From Macrocybe gigantea (lineage: Eukaryota > Basidiomycota > Agaricomycetes > Agaricales > Callistosporiaceae), in the NCBI GenBank assembly GCA_011319805.1, contig SJRY01000293.1:62001-126000 (forward strand): a stretch of 64,000 nt of DNA, written 5' to 3'. The position numbers and the translations under genes are program-made. This document shows positions 1 through 9,479 of this stretch, one piece after another. Each line of letters opens with the position of its first letter. The stretch's first letter is position 1. The notes beneath the pieces are model-generated. The model saw only the letters and a program-made list of their open reading frames with translations, was not told where the DNA came from and made no database searches.

Positions 1-182
1 GTCTTACTCATCCGCAGTCCACAGCATTGCACAGCCCATGGTCCGTGCTCAAGTACTGTAATGTATATAAGGACTCCCAGATGTACCAGTAGCGCTAGGC
101 TTAATATTCCTTTTGCCATCATCTCAAGACCACTCTCGCACTTAGTCTGCCCAAGTCCTTCTGAGATTCATCTAGCCTAACA
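1..182 (+). repeat. Gypsy-family LTR, 3' part, cut by the window edge
   Basis: This stretch matches the last ~180 bases of the LTRs at 3603-3914, 7325-7628 and 13407-13725 and the inverted copy at 3077-3385. It carries the shared LTR promoter core (TATATAAGGACT near 63-74) and ends in CTAACA at 177-182. It keeps CG at four positions where the other copies have TG or CA, so it is the least decayed copy seen. The sequence directly after it is copia pol, not gypsy interior, so it is a solo LTR or the 3' LTR of a gypsy insertion that interrupts the copia element. What lies upstream is outside the window. Confidence 0.85.
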
Positions 183-187
183 GTTTT

Positions 188-1783
188 GTGGATGTTCAAT
201 TTGCTGGTCTAGCTGAAGGTGCAAATCCGAGCACTTATAAGCAAGTTATGCAATGTTCAGATGCTCACAAGTGGCAGGAAGCATGTAATGAAGAGATTAT
301 ATCTCTTATGGGACATGGGACATGGGAGATTGTGGACTTGCCTCCAGGAAAGAAGGCTATTGGTTGTGGATGGGTTTTCAAGGTCAAACGCAATGCGGAT
401 GGCTCGATTGAGCGCTACAAAGCTCGATGTGTTGCTAAAGGTTTCAGTCAGAGACCTGGTATTGACTATACTGAAGTCTTTGCCCCCACATTTCGCCCTG
501 CTGCCTTGAGACTTATCCTAGCCATGGCTGGCATTGAGGACATGGAACTTCGTTCTGTGGATGTTACCTCTGCCTTTCCTAATAGCGATTTGGAGGAGAT
601 TTATATAGTTCAACCAGAAGGGTTTCACCAAGGTGGTCCAAACCAAGTCTGCAAACTCTACAAATCGCTTTATGGTCTTAAACAGTCCGCCAGACAGTGG
701 AACAAGAAGCTACACTCCGTCTTATTGTCTATAGGATTCAAACGACTCCAATCTGACCGCTCTATCTACCTCTATGTCAAGGGGGAGGTAAAAGTCATTG
801 TTCCCATTTACATTGATGACATCACACTGGCTTCAAAGAACACTGCTGCTATTGACAAAGTGGTTGCAGAGCTGTCTAGGCACTTCAAGATCAGGGATTT
901 GGGATCAAGCACCTTCTTATTGGGTGTGGAGATTATTAGGGACAGGCAGAAGCGGACCATTGCACTTTCCCAGAAGCAGTACATCTTAAACACACTGGAG
1001 CGCTATGGGATGGCGGATTGCAAACCTGTCAAGACACCTATGATGACAGGTCTTAACCTTTCCAAGGCAATGGCACCTCAGACTCCAGAGGAAGTGGACT
1101 TTATGAAAAACATCCCCTACCTCAGTGCTGTTGGATCACTCCAGTACTTAGCCACTATGACTAGACTGGATATAGCAGCTGCTGTGTCATGCCTAGGATG
1201 CTTCAACTCGAATCCTGGTCCACAGCATTGGAATGCAGTCAAGCATTTGCTGAAATACTGCAAAGGAACTTTGGATCTCAAGCTGACATACTCTGGAGAT
1301 CTTAGTCCAGAGATGTTTACCTCATTCTGTGATGCTTCACATGGTGATTGCCCGGACTCTGGACGCTCTACTGGTGGATATGTAACAATTCTTGGTGGTG
1401 GAGCTATTGGATGGTCATCCAAACTGCAGCCTTTTGTCATGCTTTCTACAACTGAAGCGGAGTATATTGCTGCAGTAGAAGCTGGAAAGGAGATCTTATG
1501 GATGCGCAACATTATGCAGGAGATGGGATACCCTGTGTTGCAACCATCACCACTCAAGATTGACAATCAGTCTGCACTGAGTATCACAAAGAATCCAGAG
1601 CATCATAGGCATATGAAACAGCTAGATTTGCGATACTTCTGGCTTAGGGATACAGTGGAGCAGAAGAGGATATGGCCTGAGTTTATCCCAGGAACTGAAC
1701 AAGTTGCAGACTTGTTAACCAAACCACTTACTGTACCAAAGGTTGAATTCTGTAGACAGAAAATGGGACTTGTAGATACATAG
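188..1783 (+). CDS. Copia pol: reverse transcriptase and RNase H (531 codons)
   Basis: An uninterrupted frame covers the Ty1/copia RVT_2 reverse transcriptase and the RNase HI domain. It opens in the usual pre-RT region (ANPSTYKQVM, then KWQEACNEEI). The RT catalytic motif is present as YIDD near residue 207, where copia elements usually have YVDD. The palm motif LYGLKQSARQWN is clear. RNase H follows with FCDASHGD near residue 380 and STTEAEYIAA, which hold expected acidic residues. The frame ends TAG about 27 bases before the LTR. The ATG at 188 is only the first ATG after the inserted gypsy LTR. The true polyprotein start lies upstream, so this is a 3' fragment of a pol gene that still looks translatable in sequence. 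Confidence 0.9.
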   Translation: MDVQFAGLAEGANPSTYKQVMQCSDAHKWQEACNEEIISLMGHGTWEIVDLPPGKKAIGCGWVFKVKRNADGSIERYKARCVAKGFSQRPGIDYTEVFAPTFRPAALRLILAMAGIEDMELRSVDVTSAFPNSDLEEIYIVQPEGFHQGGPNQVCKLYKSLYGLKQSARQWNKKLHSVLLSIGFKRLQSDRSIYLYVKGEVKVIVPIYIDDITLASKNTAAIDKVVAELSRHFKIRDLGSSTFLLGVEIIRDRQKRTIALSQKQYILNTLERYGMADCKPVKTPMMTGLNLSKAMAPQTPEEVDFMKNIPYLSAVGSLQYLATMTRLDIAAAVSCLGCFNSNPGPQHWNAVKHLLKYCKGTLDLKLTYSGDLSPEMFTSFCDASHGDCPDSGRSTGGYVTILGGGAIGWSSKLQPFVMLSTTEAEYIAAVEAGKEILWMRNIMQEMGYPVLQPSPLKIDNQSALSITKNPEHHRHMKQLDLRYFWLRDTVEQKRIWPEFIPGTEQVADLLTKPLTVPKVEFCRQKMGLVDT

Positions 1784-1809
1784 TTTAGACAGTTCAGGTC
1801 AGGGGGAGG

Positions 1810-2207
1810 TGTTAGAAATGCCCCTCCTGTCTGGACTTGTGCATAGGACAGGACCCAGGCTATGCGCCTAGCAATGCACACAGCCTATGGCTGTGTGCGC
1901 AGCAATGCACAGCCTGTGGCTGTATCCGCAGCACTGCACAGCACAAGCTGTGCATGCAGTAATGTGCAGTAAATGGCTGTGTGCACAGCAGTGCACAGCC
2001 TACAGCTGTGCCCGCAGCAATGCGCAGCCATAGGCACACAGCCTTCTACACGTATATATAGGTAGCACAGAGTGCCTTGAAGTCCCCAGTGTTCTCACTC
2101 AGGACTTCTAGGCAAGTACTTGTACATAACTCAATTACTAGTGTTCTCACTCAGAACTTCTAGGTTCTAAGGCTCGTCCAGAGTGTTCCCTGTGCCTAGT
2201 TTTAACA
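1810..2207 (+). repeat. Copia 3' LTR with internal GC-rich tandem repeats
   Basis: The LTR follows the purine tract and starts TGTTAG. Positions ~1870-2040 hold five or more imperfect copies of a ~27-35 bp unit built on GTGCGCAGCAATGCACAGCC. A TATA box (TATATATAGG) sits near 2044-2053. Downstream of it a unit AGTGTTCTCACTCAG is repeated at ~2088 and ~2142. This is the usual layout of an upstream array followed by a core promoter, but promoter activity is inferred. The right boundary is ambiguous between 2207 and 2220. Confidence 0.7.
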
Positions 2208-3076
2208 ACCTTATCCAACACCATACTATTGGGTGTATGAAAGTCAGGCTATCAAGAAGCTATGGCACTGGCATTTTACTCAAGGACCATGATATGACAA
2301 CCAACCAGAATGACCAGGAACCTTAAAGTTGACCTCAGGTAACTCCAGATAGACATTGGCACTGATCAGAGTATGATAATTCATAACAAGGTAACTAATA
2401 AGATCATTATGATCATTCTGTGAGACTTCTGTTCTCACCTAGGGTTGCTTGCCTGCCTCTATCACATCATGAAGGTGATTTTCAAAATCAAGAAGAATGT
2501 CCAAGTAAGTGCCAGAATATTTGGAACCCTATCAGCCTTACTGAGACTATTGAATTTGGAAAGTTGGATGATTCTGGCAAAATCATTTTAACTGGCCTAT
2601 CACCAGGTGCTCACTACAAGCCCCTCATGGGTTGGATTCAGAATCTGCTCTCCAAACAAATATCTGAAGACTATGTTGATTATCTTGAATAACAGACATC
2701 CCACATCTTTTCTCTCTTCTGGATGCTTATTCACAAATGACTTCCCTCTGAGGTAACTGATGATCTTGTCACCTGGCTAATGAATAGTGGCATCCAATGC
2801 ATGAATAAGGACATTGTACTTGGACTACAAAAGGAGGTACTATCAGCAAGATTGAACTTGATATTGATAACCATTTGTTCAATTTTCACCAAGCAGAGCT
2901 TGCACCTCCTTCTGAAGTGATTGCTGCTAATTATTCAAGGCATTTGCTTGTATTCTTTTCTTTTTTTGGCATTATCTAACTCTCTCTTAACAAGATATAT
3001 CCACAGAGAATTGGATCAACCCTACAATTATGTGATGCCATGGACAATTGCATGAACACTGGCAGAAGACCAGGAT
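2208..3076 (+). pseudogene. Degenerate coding relic, family not recognised
   Basis: A 90-codon frame (2420-2692) reads into further matching-looking protein in shifting frames, for example DDLVTWLMNSGIQCMNKD and NFHQAELAPPSEVIAANYS near 2755-2935. Composition is protein-like but stops interrupt every frame, and CpG is nearly absent. It lies between the copia LTR and an inverted gypsy LTR. It could be a relic of a repeated, transposon-associated gene. I do not recognise a domain. Confidence 0.35.
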
Positions 3077-3385
3077 TGTTAGGCTAGATGAATCTCAAAG
3101 GACTCAGGCAGACTAAGTGTGAGAGCAGTTTGAGATGATGGCAAAAGGAATATTAAGCTTAGCACTACTGGTACATCTGGGAGTCCTTATATATATTACA
3201 GTATATGAGCACAGACCATGGACTATGCAATACTATAGACTGCAGGTGAGTAAGACTAGCAGGAAGTGACTCAGGTTGACTAGGGAAGGGAAATGACTCA
3301 GTGACTACATGCTGCACAGTGCTGTGTGATAGGAGAGATAAGGGATATGGAAAAGATAAGATAAGAAATTGTACTGTCCATAACA
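3077..3385 (-). repeat. Gypsy-family LTR, inverted copy (3' LTR)
   Basis: The reverse complement starts TGTTATGGACAG (3385) and ends CTAACA (3077), matching the LTR at 13407-13725. Next to it, on the high-coordinate side, is the polypurine tract and the end of the gypsy interior, so it is the 3' LTR of an element in minus orientation. Confidence 0.85.
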
Positions 3386-3602
3386 TCACCCTCTCCTTAG
3401 ATTCACATCCTTACAAAAACTCTCTAGTCCAGCTGTTCCCATCCATTATTGATATTCTATGCCAATGCTGCATGATAGGCTTATGTATGAATGGGCTCTT
3501 TATTATAGGTGCAAATGTGGTGTAGGGTGGTGGTGAGGAGTTTGAGTCATTAGTTCTCAGAACAGAGAAGATTCATCACTTCACAAAGTGCAATGCACTC
3601 AG
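3386..3602 (-). mobile_element. Remnant of gypsy interior (3' end) in minus orientation
   Basis: The reverse complement of 3386-3520 matches the last stretch of the chromovirus interior at ~13270-13406. Shared blocks include GGACAGCTGGAC-like sequence, GGATGTGAATCTAA and the purine tract AGAGAGGGTGATG beside the LTR. The rest of the interior is missing. The remnant runs into a plus-strand LTR at 3603, so the element was truncated or rearranged. Confidence 0.65.
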
Positions 3603-3914
3603 TGTTATAGATAGCATATTTTCTTATGTCTTATCTCTCCATATCCCTTATCTCTCTTATCATGCAGCACTGCACAGCATGCAGCTACTGAGTCATCTCA
3701 TTTCCCTAGTCATCCTAAGTCATCTCCTGCCAGTCATACTCATCCACAGTCCACAGCATTGCACAGCTCATGGTCCATGCTCCTGTACTATAATGTATAT
3801 AAGGACTTTTAGATGTACCAGTAGTGCTAGATTTAATATTCCTTTTGCCATCATCTTAAGACCACTCTTGCACTTAGTCTGCCTGAGTCCTTTTGAGATT
3901 TGTCTAGCCTAACA
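3603..3914 (+). repeat. Gypsy-family LTR, plus orientation (solo)
   Basis: It runs from TGTTATAGATAG to CTAACA, 312 bp, and aligns along its length with the LTRs at 7325 and 13407. No gypsy interior follows at 3915, so as seen it is a solo LTR. It sits opposite to the LTR at 3077-3385, making an inverted pair with a ~217 bp spacer. Confidence 0.8.
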
Positions 3915-4979
3915 TGTGCACCCTAGACCTAAGGCCTAGGCTGGAGAGTTCTATACTCATGCTTAATCCAGTTATGCATGTCCTACAAGAAGGTCTCAGG
4001 CTCCTATCTGAGTAGTATTTTACAGTCATGTAGTGGCTACTCCTGGCCCCTTCAAACACTCAGTAGGCCTTATGACTAGGGACTGGTCTACACTACTAAT
4101 GCTAACTAATGATCAAATTCTCTGTCTAATCCAGTTGGTTAGACGGCCAGACTATGATAGTTTCGCCCATGCAAAGGGGCTCATCAGAGGGCTTAACTGC
4201 TGCTCTAACCGTCTGTGTGAATCTTTAGGGTACTACCTATTTTGAGATGTATCCAATGGAGTCTGGACTCAGGCCACTGCTGACTGCTGTGGAGTCCTTG
4301 ACCACTGGAGATAGGCATATAGTGTGGGGGTGGTCTCTATTAGGTGGGATGCCACCTATCCCAGTGCCCACCAGACATTGGATATGAGCATATAGCCCGA
4401 CACCGACTGACAGCCTGAGCAAGCAGGACTTTTGTATACCAAGATTTGTGCATAGGGCGTAGAGCCCCAAGCGGTACTGCTTCAGTCAGTTGTTTCCAAA
4501 GATAGGGCCAAAAGAATGCAAAGTACTACATCTTGGGGAATCGAACCCAAGACTGGGCATGAGATTAACTGGTGGGGGATGTCCTGTCCCAAGCTTACAG
4601 TCTGAAGAGACTTCCTATTACAGAGTGCACAGTACCTTCTAGAGGTGCACATGCTCTAGAATGCTACATTATAGGATGCACATTATAGGTCGGATTATTC
4701 TCATATCACTCTCTCACTTATCCAACCCTATGCTTTCACTCCCTACTTGATTACATGACTAATCATATGACTATTTCAGGCACAGCCTGTCAGAGATCAT
4801 CTGACCTGCCACTTTGGGCTCCCATGATCATCCCTATCACATGACCAAGTTACCACCCTAGTTATGGAAGGTCACATGACTGTGGTACTGCCTCAGAATT
4901 GATTACCAACCTGAGTCACTAAGCACATGACTGGAACTGATGATGGGTCACATGCCTATCCCTACTTTTGAAAGTATAG
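3915..4979. other. CpG-poor repeat-like DNA without a gene
   Basis: No credible gene is seen. Near 4533-4552 the minus strand holds GGGTTCGATTCCCC, a perfect RNA polymerase III B-box core (GGTTCGATTCC). That suggests another tRNA-derived SINE head reading leftwards, but I could not place a convincing A box, so it is not called separately. Short frames here have no recognisable content. Confidence 0.4.
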
Positions 4980-4982
4980 GGA

Positions 4983-5077
4983 ATGAGTAGGAATTGAACC
5001 CACAACCTTTCCAGTGATGGCACAGCCACTTCTCTAGTCTTTCAGTAGCAATTAAACCACTGGGCTACTGGGGCTCT
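4983..5077 (-). repeat. tRNA-derived SINE head (pol III A and B boxes)
   Basis: Read on the minus strand, the segment starts GAGCCCCAGTAGCCCAG. It has an A box TGGTTTAATTG (5049-5059, fits TRGYNNANNNG) and a B box GGTTCAATTCC (4990-5000) about 50 bases further on. The 5' and 3' ends do not pair as an acceptor stem (GAGCCCC against CCTACTC), so it is not a working tRNA gene. A tRNA-derived SINE is the best reading. The SINE body and tail would lie below 4983 and are not delimited. Confidence 0.55.
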
Positions 5078-5701
5078 AAGCAATTCTCTTCAACCTTTTG
5101 AACTGAAATACTTTTCGACTGGCAAAAGCAAATTGATGCTTGGAAAGCTAATTACAAATAACCAAATCCATATTTTGATTCAAGCCCCAGTAAGCTCTAA
5201 CAGTTATATATTGGGTCATATCATTCACTGTCTTTCTTCATATAGCAAATACCTTACAAGATGTATGACTAGAGTTAGCCAAAGAAGACTCATTACTAGC
5301 TGCCTGCAACTAGCTATCATCACATAAAACAAGCTTAATAGGCTGTATTACAGAGGGACTTGAAATCGAGAAACAATAATAGGTTACTTTATTCATCTAT
5401 AAATTCAAGTTCTAAATCTTACTTGTTTAGGTGCAGTCTTATATATGAAATCAAAACTATGAAGTTCTATCAAATACCAAAACAACTCATAGACCTTGAA
5501 AAAAAGCATTATATACTTATGTGCCATATTAATAAATGGTGTAAGGTTCAACTCACTTACCTGCTAGCAGCTGGTCTACTCATTGCCAAATTTCTTCTAG
5601 CAACAGAGACAGATTCTAACAACTTACCTGCTGCTGAGAACATTTTCCTATTACTTTCTTCATCTTTGCCATCATCTATTCACAATAATATCATTTTCTA
5701 G
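5078..5701. other. AT-rich, CpG-poor DNA without a supported gene
   Basis: Frames at 5133-5327 and 5360-5701 have no recognisable domain. Because the following segment is the C-terminal part of a KDZ transposase on the plus strand, some of this DNA may be further decayed KDZ sequence or its introns, but I cannot show it. Confidence 0.3.
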
Positions 5702-6556
5702 CAGCCCTTTTCTGTGAAACTTGGTTATGAATTGCACAAGCTGATGATGCTCTGGCTAATATTCAGCATCACCTGCACATTATTGCAGGTCTCTGGCAAT
5801 TCAAAAAGCTAAATATCAGTAGTACTAGTAACCAACTGAATACATGCATGCAGATTTTATACATGTACTTCAAGCACTATATATGGCATTCAGTGCAATA
5901 TTACTGGGCAGCCCAGACAGCTTTGTTGGCAGCTGATTCTAATGGATCCTGGCAACCACATCTCCAGGACTTGAAGGATGGTGATATGTGAAGACCAGGA
6001 AAAGATAACTTTGATCTGCTTGAGTTAAATAAGAATTTGACCAGCACAGGCTGGTATGAGATTTCCTAGATCTGATTGGTTCCACAGCTCCCAGAAGAGG
6101 CAAATGCTTCTGAGCAGGTCTTGAATGAAGGAATGTGATTGAGTAGTCAAAATCACAAGCAAGAAAGAGCTACTAGGATGAAGAAGTTCATTTGATACAG
6201 GAAGAAATGTAGTGCATAATCATCTATTATGAGTGGCAGGAATAGTAGTGGCTCACACAATAGGATATGTATTAAGATGATGACCTAGTGCTTTAAAATG
6301 GGCTGAAGGCTTATGCAAACAAGTAAGCTTATTTTTGCAAATGCATAGCAGAGCGATTTGCCCAGACCTGGCTTCTATTTTTATTATCACAAGGCATAAA
6401 ACCTACTTGGCATGACCAATATGCACATATACTAGAGAAAGAAAAGAATGATGAGGAGGACAAAGAAAGTGAGGAAGGTAAAGATAAGAAAATGGAAGGA
6501 GGGACTGAATTCATTGATATATTTGAATTCGAAAATTGAAATATAATGTGAACCAC
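5702..6556 (+). pseudogene. Relic of a KDZ (Kyakuja-Dileera-Zisupton) transposase, C-terminal part
   Basis: Translating through stops and shifts gives KDZ hallmarks in order: LQDLKDGDM(stop)RPGKD near 5970, the tract EEVHLIQEEM followed by YYEWQE near 6185-6240, and GLKAYAN(stop)AYF then RFAQTWL near 6300-6375. It ends in an acidic tail. KDZ transposases are large DNA transposases abundant in basidiomycetes. The N-terminal and catalytic parts are not visible. Most stops are TGA, TAG or TAA where Arg, Gln or Trp codons are expected, fitting C-to-T decay. This is a dead fragment. Confidence 0.7.
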
Positions 6557-6930
6557 TCCTAGTCAATTATACAATACATTACAATAGCTCATGAGTGAAT
6601 TAAAATGTATTACAACAGCTCACAGCTCAATTACAATCAATTACAATGGCTCATAGGTCAATTACAATATATTATAATGGCCCCATAGATCAATTATAAT
6701 GAATTACAATAGCTCACAGGTCAATTACAATATATTACAACAGCCTTATAGGTCAATTACAATCAATTACAATGGCCTCACAAGCAAATTATCAATTACA
6801 ACCCATTTTCAAATCAATTACAATTCCTTTCTAAACCAATTATAATTAATTACAATCATATTCTATCCTAATTACAACCAATTACAATTATAATCCATTC
6901 CAATCACAATGTATCACAATTCTCTGCCTT
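6557..6930. repeat. AT-rich imperfect tandem array of CAATTACAAT-type units
   Basis: About 370 bp are built from variants of TCAATTACAATNNATTACAA, often spaced by GGCTCATAGG-like linkers, giving a loose period of ~45-50 bp. Units degrade towards the right end. No coding potential is seen. Confidence 0.7.
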
Positions 6931-7052
6931 GGTCTATTTACAACAGCCCTCAGTACTATATACATTAACCTCACTGATTATAGTCAGTGTGCAGTATACA
7001 ATAGTGCAAGCCATGACTTGCATCGGTGCTACCATTATCCTTTTTCTAGATA

Positions 7053-7290
7053 TATATGATATTGCAGTCATACTATGACAAGAATTCCATCCATCTTGCC
7101 TGCTGATAGCTGAGATTGCATTGCTTATAGAAGTTCTCCAAGATATGGTGGTCTGTGTAGATATGGAATGGCATGCCCAGTAGATCAGTTCTCCATTTTA
7201 TGAGTGCCCAAATAATCACAAGCAATTCTTTTTTATGAACTGGATAATTCAACTGTGCAGCTTTCAGTGTTTGTGACTCAAATGCCATAG
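7053..7290 (-). pseudogene. Gypsy RNase H fragment, antisense, from another element
   Basis: A 71-codon minus frame (7073-7288) carries the Ty3/gypsy RNase H signature: MAFESQTLKAAQLNYPVHKKE, then LLVIIWALIKWR and FHIYTDHHILENF. In intact elements this reads S-x-L-x(2)-A-x(2)-NY-x(3)-EKELLAI and TDHKSL. Flanking RT and integrase are not found, and it ends just before the LTR at 7325. It differs from the RNase H of the chromovirus at 11,000-11,230, so it derives from a different element. Confidence 0.75.
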
Positions 7291-7324
7291 ATTACACTGT
7301 CTCCTAAGTTTTGCCAAAGGAGAG

Positions 7325-7628
7325 TATTACAGACAACACATTTTCTTATCTTGTCTTTCCTATATCCCTTATCTCCTCTATCACACTGCGCAGTATGCAG
7401 CCATCGAGTCATTTCACTTCTCTAGTTATTCTGAGTCATCTCTTTCCAGTCTTACTCATCTGCAGTCCACAGCATTGCATAGTCCATGGTCTGTGCTCGA
7501 GTATTGTAACATATATAAGGACTTCCAGATGTACTAGTAGTGCTAGGCTTAATATTTCTTTTGCCATTGTCTCAAGACCACTCTTGCACTTAGTCTGCCC
7601 AAGTCCTTTAGATTTGTCTAGCCTAACA
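7325..7628 (+). repeat. 5' LTR of the chromovirus
   Basis: It starts TATTACAGACA, which aligns with TGTTATGGACA of the 3' LTR (G-to-A and T-to-C changes at the terminus), and ends CTAACA. It keeps the ATATATAAGGACT core near 7510. It is shorter than the 3' LTR because of small deletions near its start. Confidence 0.8.
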
Positions 7629-7699
7629 AGATATTAAGCCTCATTGAGACTTGCTCAGACTCATACACACACCATGTCATGCTTTATCAAAGACTTGAT

Positions 7700-9430
7700 C
7701 AAAATTCGATGACAAGCAGTTGCTAACCCAGCAAGCACTACCATGAGTGATGAGAGCACTTGACTCAGAGAAGTAGACCAGACATTGCAGTCCATGCCAT
7801 TTACAGAGACAGTCCACACCACCTGTAGAGATACTAGCAATCCCAACAAATGGAAGAGAGAGCATACACCTACACCAAGTAGTGATGATGAAGAACAGGC
7901 ATTTCTGAGAGAGTTTGCCTTTACCACCACAGATGAACTCACTGAGATCCTCAGTAAAGGAGCAGCACAACTCATTGCAGAGCTTTTCCTAGAAGGAGAA
8001 TATGGGATAAGCCCAGAAGAGCTGTGGTCAGACCAGAATCTTCTTGCTGAAGAAGAGGACAAACCTATCTACAAGAAAACAAGAGAAGAACAAATACAAG
8101 CCTAGGACTTCAGATAACAACAGATCAAAAATTATAATTACTAAATGCAGAAAGAAGACATATTGATACAGAGAGGACATGATGCATAGAGTGTATGACA
8201 GAACCAACAAGAACAATATCAAAGTCAGAAAAACATAGGAACAAAACTACTGAACCCCTTCAGAGGACCAATCTGCCAAAGCACAGCATAAGAAGAGAAT
8301 CACACCACCATGGCGAAAGTAAGCAACAGTGACTGGGATGAATACTATTAGTAGAGGGAGTAAAAAGGATTATCAAATACAAACAGACTGACCACTGCAG
8401 AGTGGGCTGATTTTGAACAAGCCTGTAGAATCACAGGAGTCAACCTAGACTATTGGAAGGAACAAAGAGAGGAACAAAGACAGAAACAGATTCAAGAACA
8501 GCAAGTCCAAGTGCAACAGACCTAGGAACAGGAAAACCAAGACCAAGACAGTGATGAAGAAACTCTCCACAAGATGATGACAGAATACAAAGGAATTATT
8601 GCTAATCTGAAATCCTTCATAGGAGATTGAACAGCCTTTGACATTTGGTGGAGGAAGATGAAACTCTACATAACTGCATATGGAGATCTCACTAATACAC
8701 AGAAGATTGGGGCAGTCCTGTCCAGAATGACTGACAGACTAGGAGCCCACTTGGCATCAAAGAAAATTGAGACTACCACCAATCAAAGCACATGAGCTGA
8801 CTTTATAACTGAGATAGAAATATGATTCAGCAACATCATGTCACCATCATAAGTAGGAAGCAAGCTATTCAACATCAGATAGGGAAACCGACCCATTGAT
8901 AAATTCCTAGATCAATTTATAGACCTTGTAGGAAAGGCAGGAGGGACAGGAATGGCCCCTTGCTTCTTACTCAAGAAGAGCTTAAACTAAAGGATAGCAG
9001 AAGCAGTACACTCGATCTCTGCACTTCCAACAGATGGAGATAAATATATTAAGACAGTTCAAGTGATTGGATGAAACATTGATGAACACAGGAATATAAT
9101 GAGAGGAGAATTCACAAGCAATCAGTGCAAGCCAAGCTAAGGAGCAGGACAGGCAATGGAAGTTGACAAAGTATGAAGCAACAATTGCTTCAATTGCAAT
9201 AAGCCAGGGCACCTTTCATAAAATTGCCCAGAACTGTGAAAAGGAGCAGCAAACATCACATGTTTCAACCACAGCTTGAAGGGACATTACACATGGAACT
9301 GCAAGAAGAAGAAGAAAGAAAAATCCCAAGTCAGAGAAGTGAAAGAAGAAGAAGGAGAAGATGAAGAAGATAAGGATGAAGAAAGCTCTGACAAAAAGGG
9401 TTTTGTCAAAAGGTCTGACTAGGAGGTGCA
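7700..9430 (+). pseudogene. Chromovirus gag with zinc knuckles (stop-riddled)
   Basis: An N-terminal acidic frame (7785-8105) is followed by a capsid-like stretch at ~8630-9100 (FDIWWRKMKLYITAYGD, then DKFLDQFIDLVGKAG). Near 9187-9230 a CCHC zinc knuckle reads CFNCNKPGHLS(stop)NC, and a second degraded one (CFNHSLKGHYTWNC) follows with a Cys replaced by His. A Lys/Glu-rich tail comes next. Stops interrupt all segments. Confidence 0.7.
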
Positions 9431-9479
9431 ACCCATACAGCTGAAATAGACTCACTTTCATACTGGATGTAGATCATCC

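Larger units (their letters stand above)
183..2207 (+). mobile_element. Ty1/copia retrotransposon, 3' half (pol end plus 3' LTR)
   Basis: The element begins abruptly after the gypsy LTR, so gag, protease and integrase are missing here or lie upstream of that insertion. What remains is an open reverse transcriptase-RNase H frame, a purine-rich tract (AGGTCAGGGGGAGG, 1796-1809) and an LTR starting TGTTAGAAATG at 1810. The right end is either 2207 (TTTTAACA) or 2220 (ATCCAACA). Unlike the surrounding relics it still contains many CpG dinucleotides and an unbroken frame, so it is probably a younger insertion. No target-site duplication can be tested because the left LTR is not in the window. Confidence 0.85.

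Noticed and set aside
4983..5077. A functional tRNA gene on the minus strand
   Set aside because: A and B boxes are present, but the 5' and 3' ends do not pair as an acceptor stem and the segment is ~95 bases without a clear anticodon arm. A SINE head fits better.
6557..6930. A CRISPR array
   Set aside because: Units are AT-rich, imperfect and without constant-length unique spacers, and the genome is fungal.
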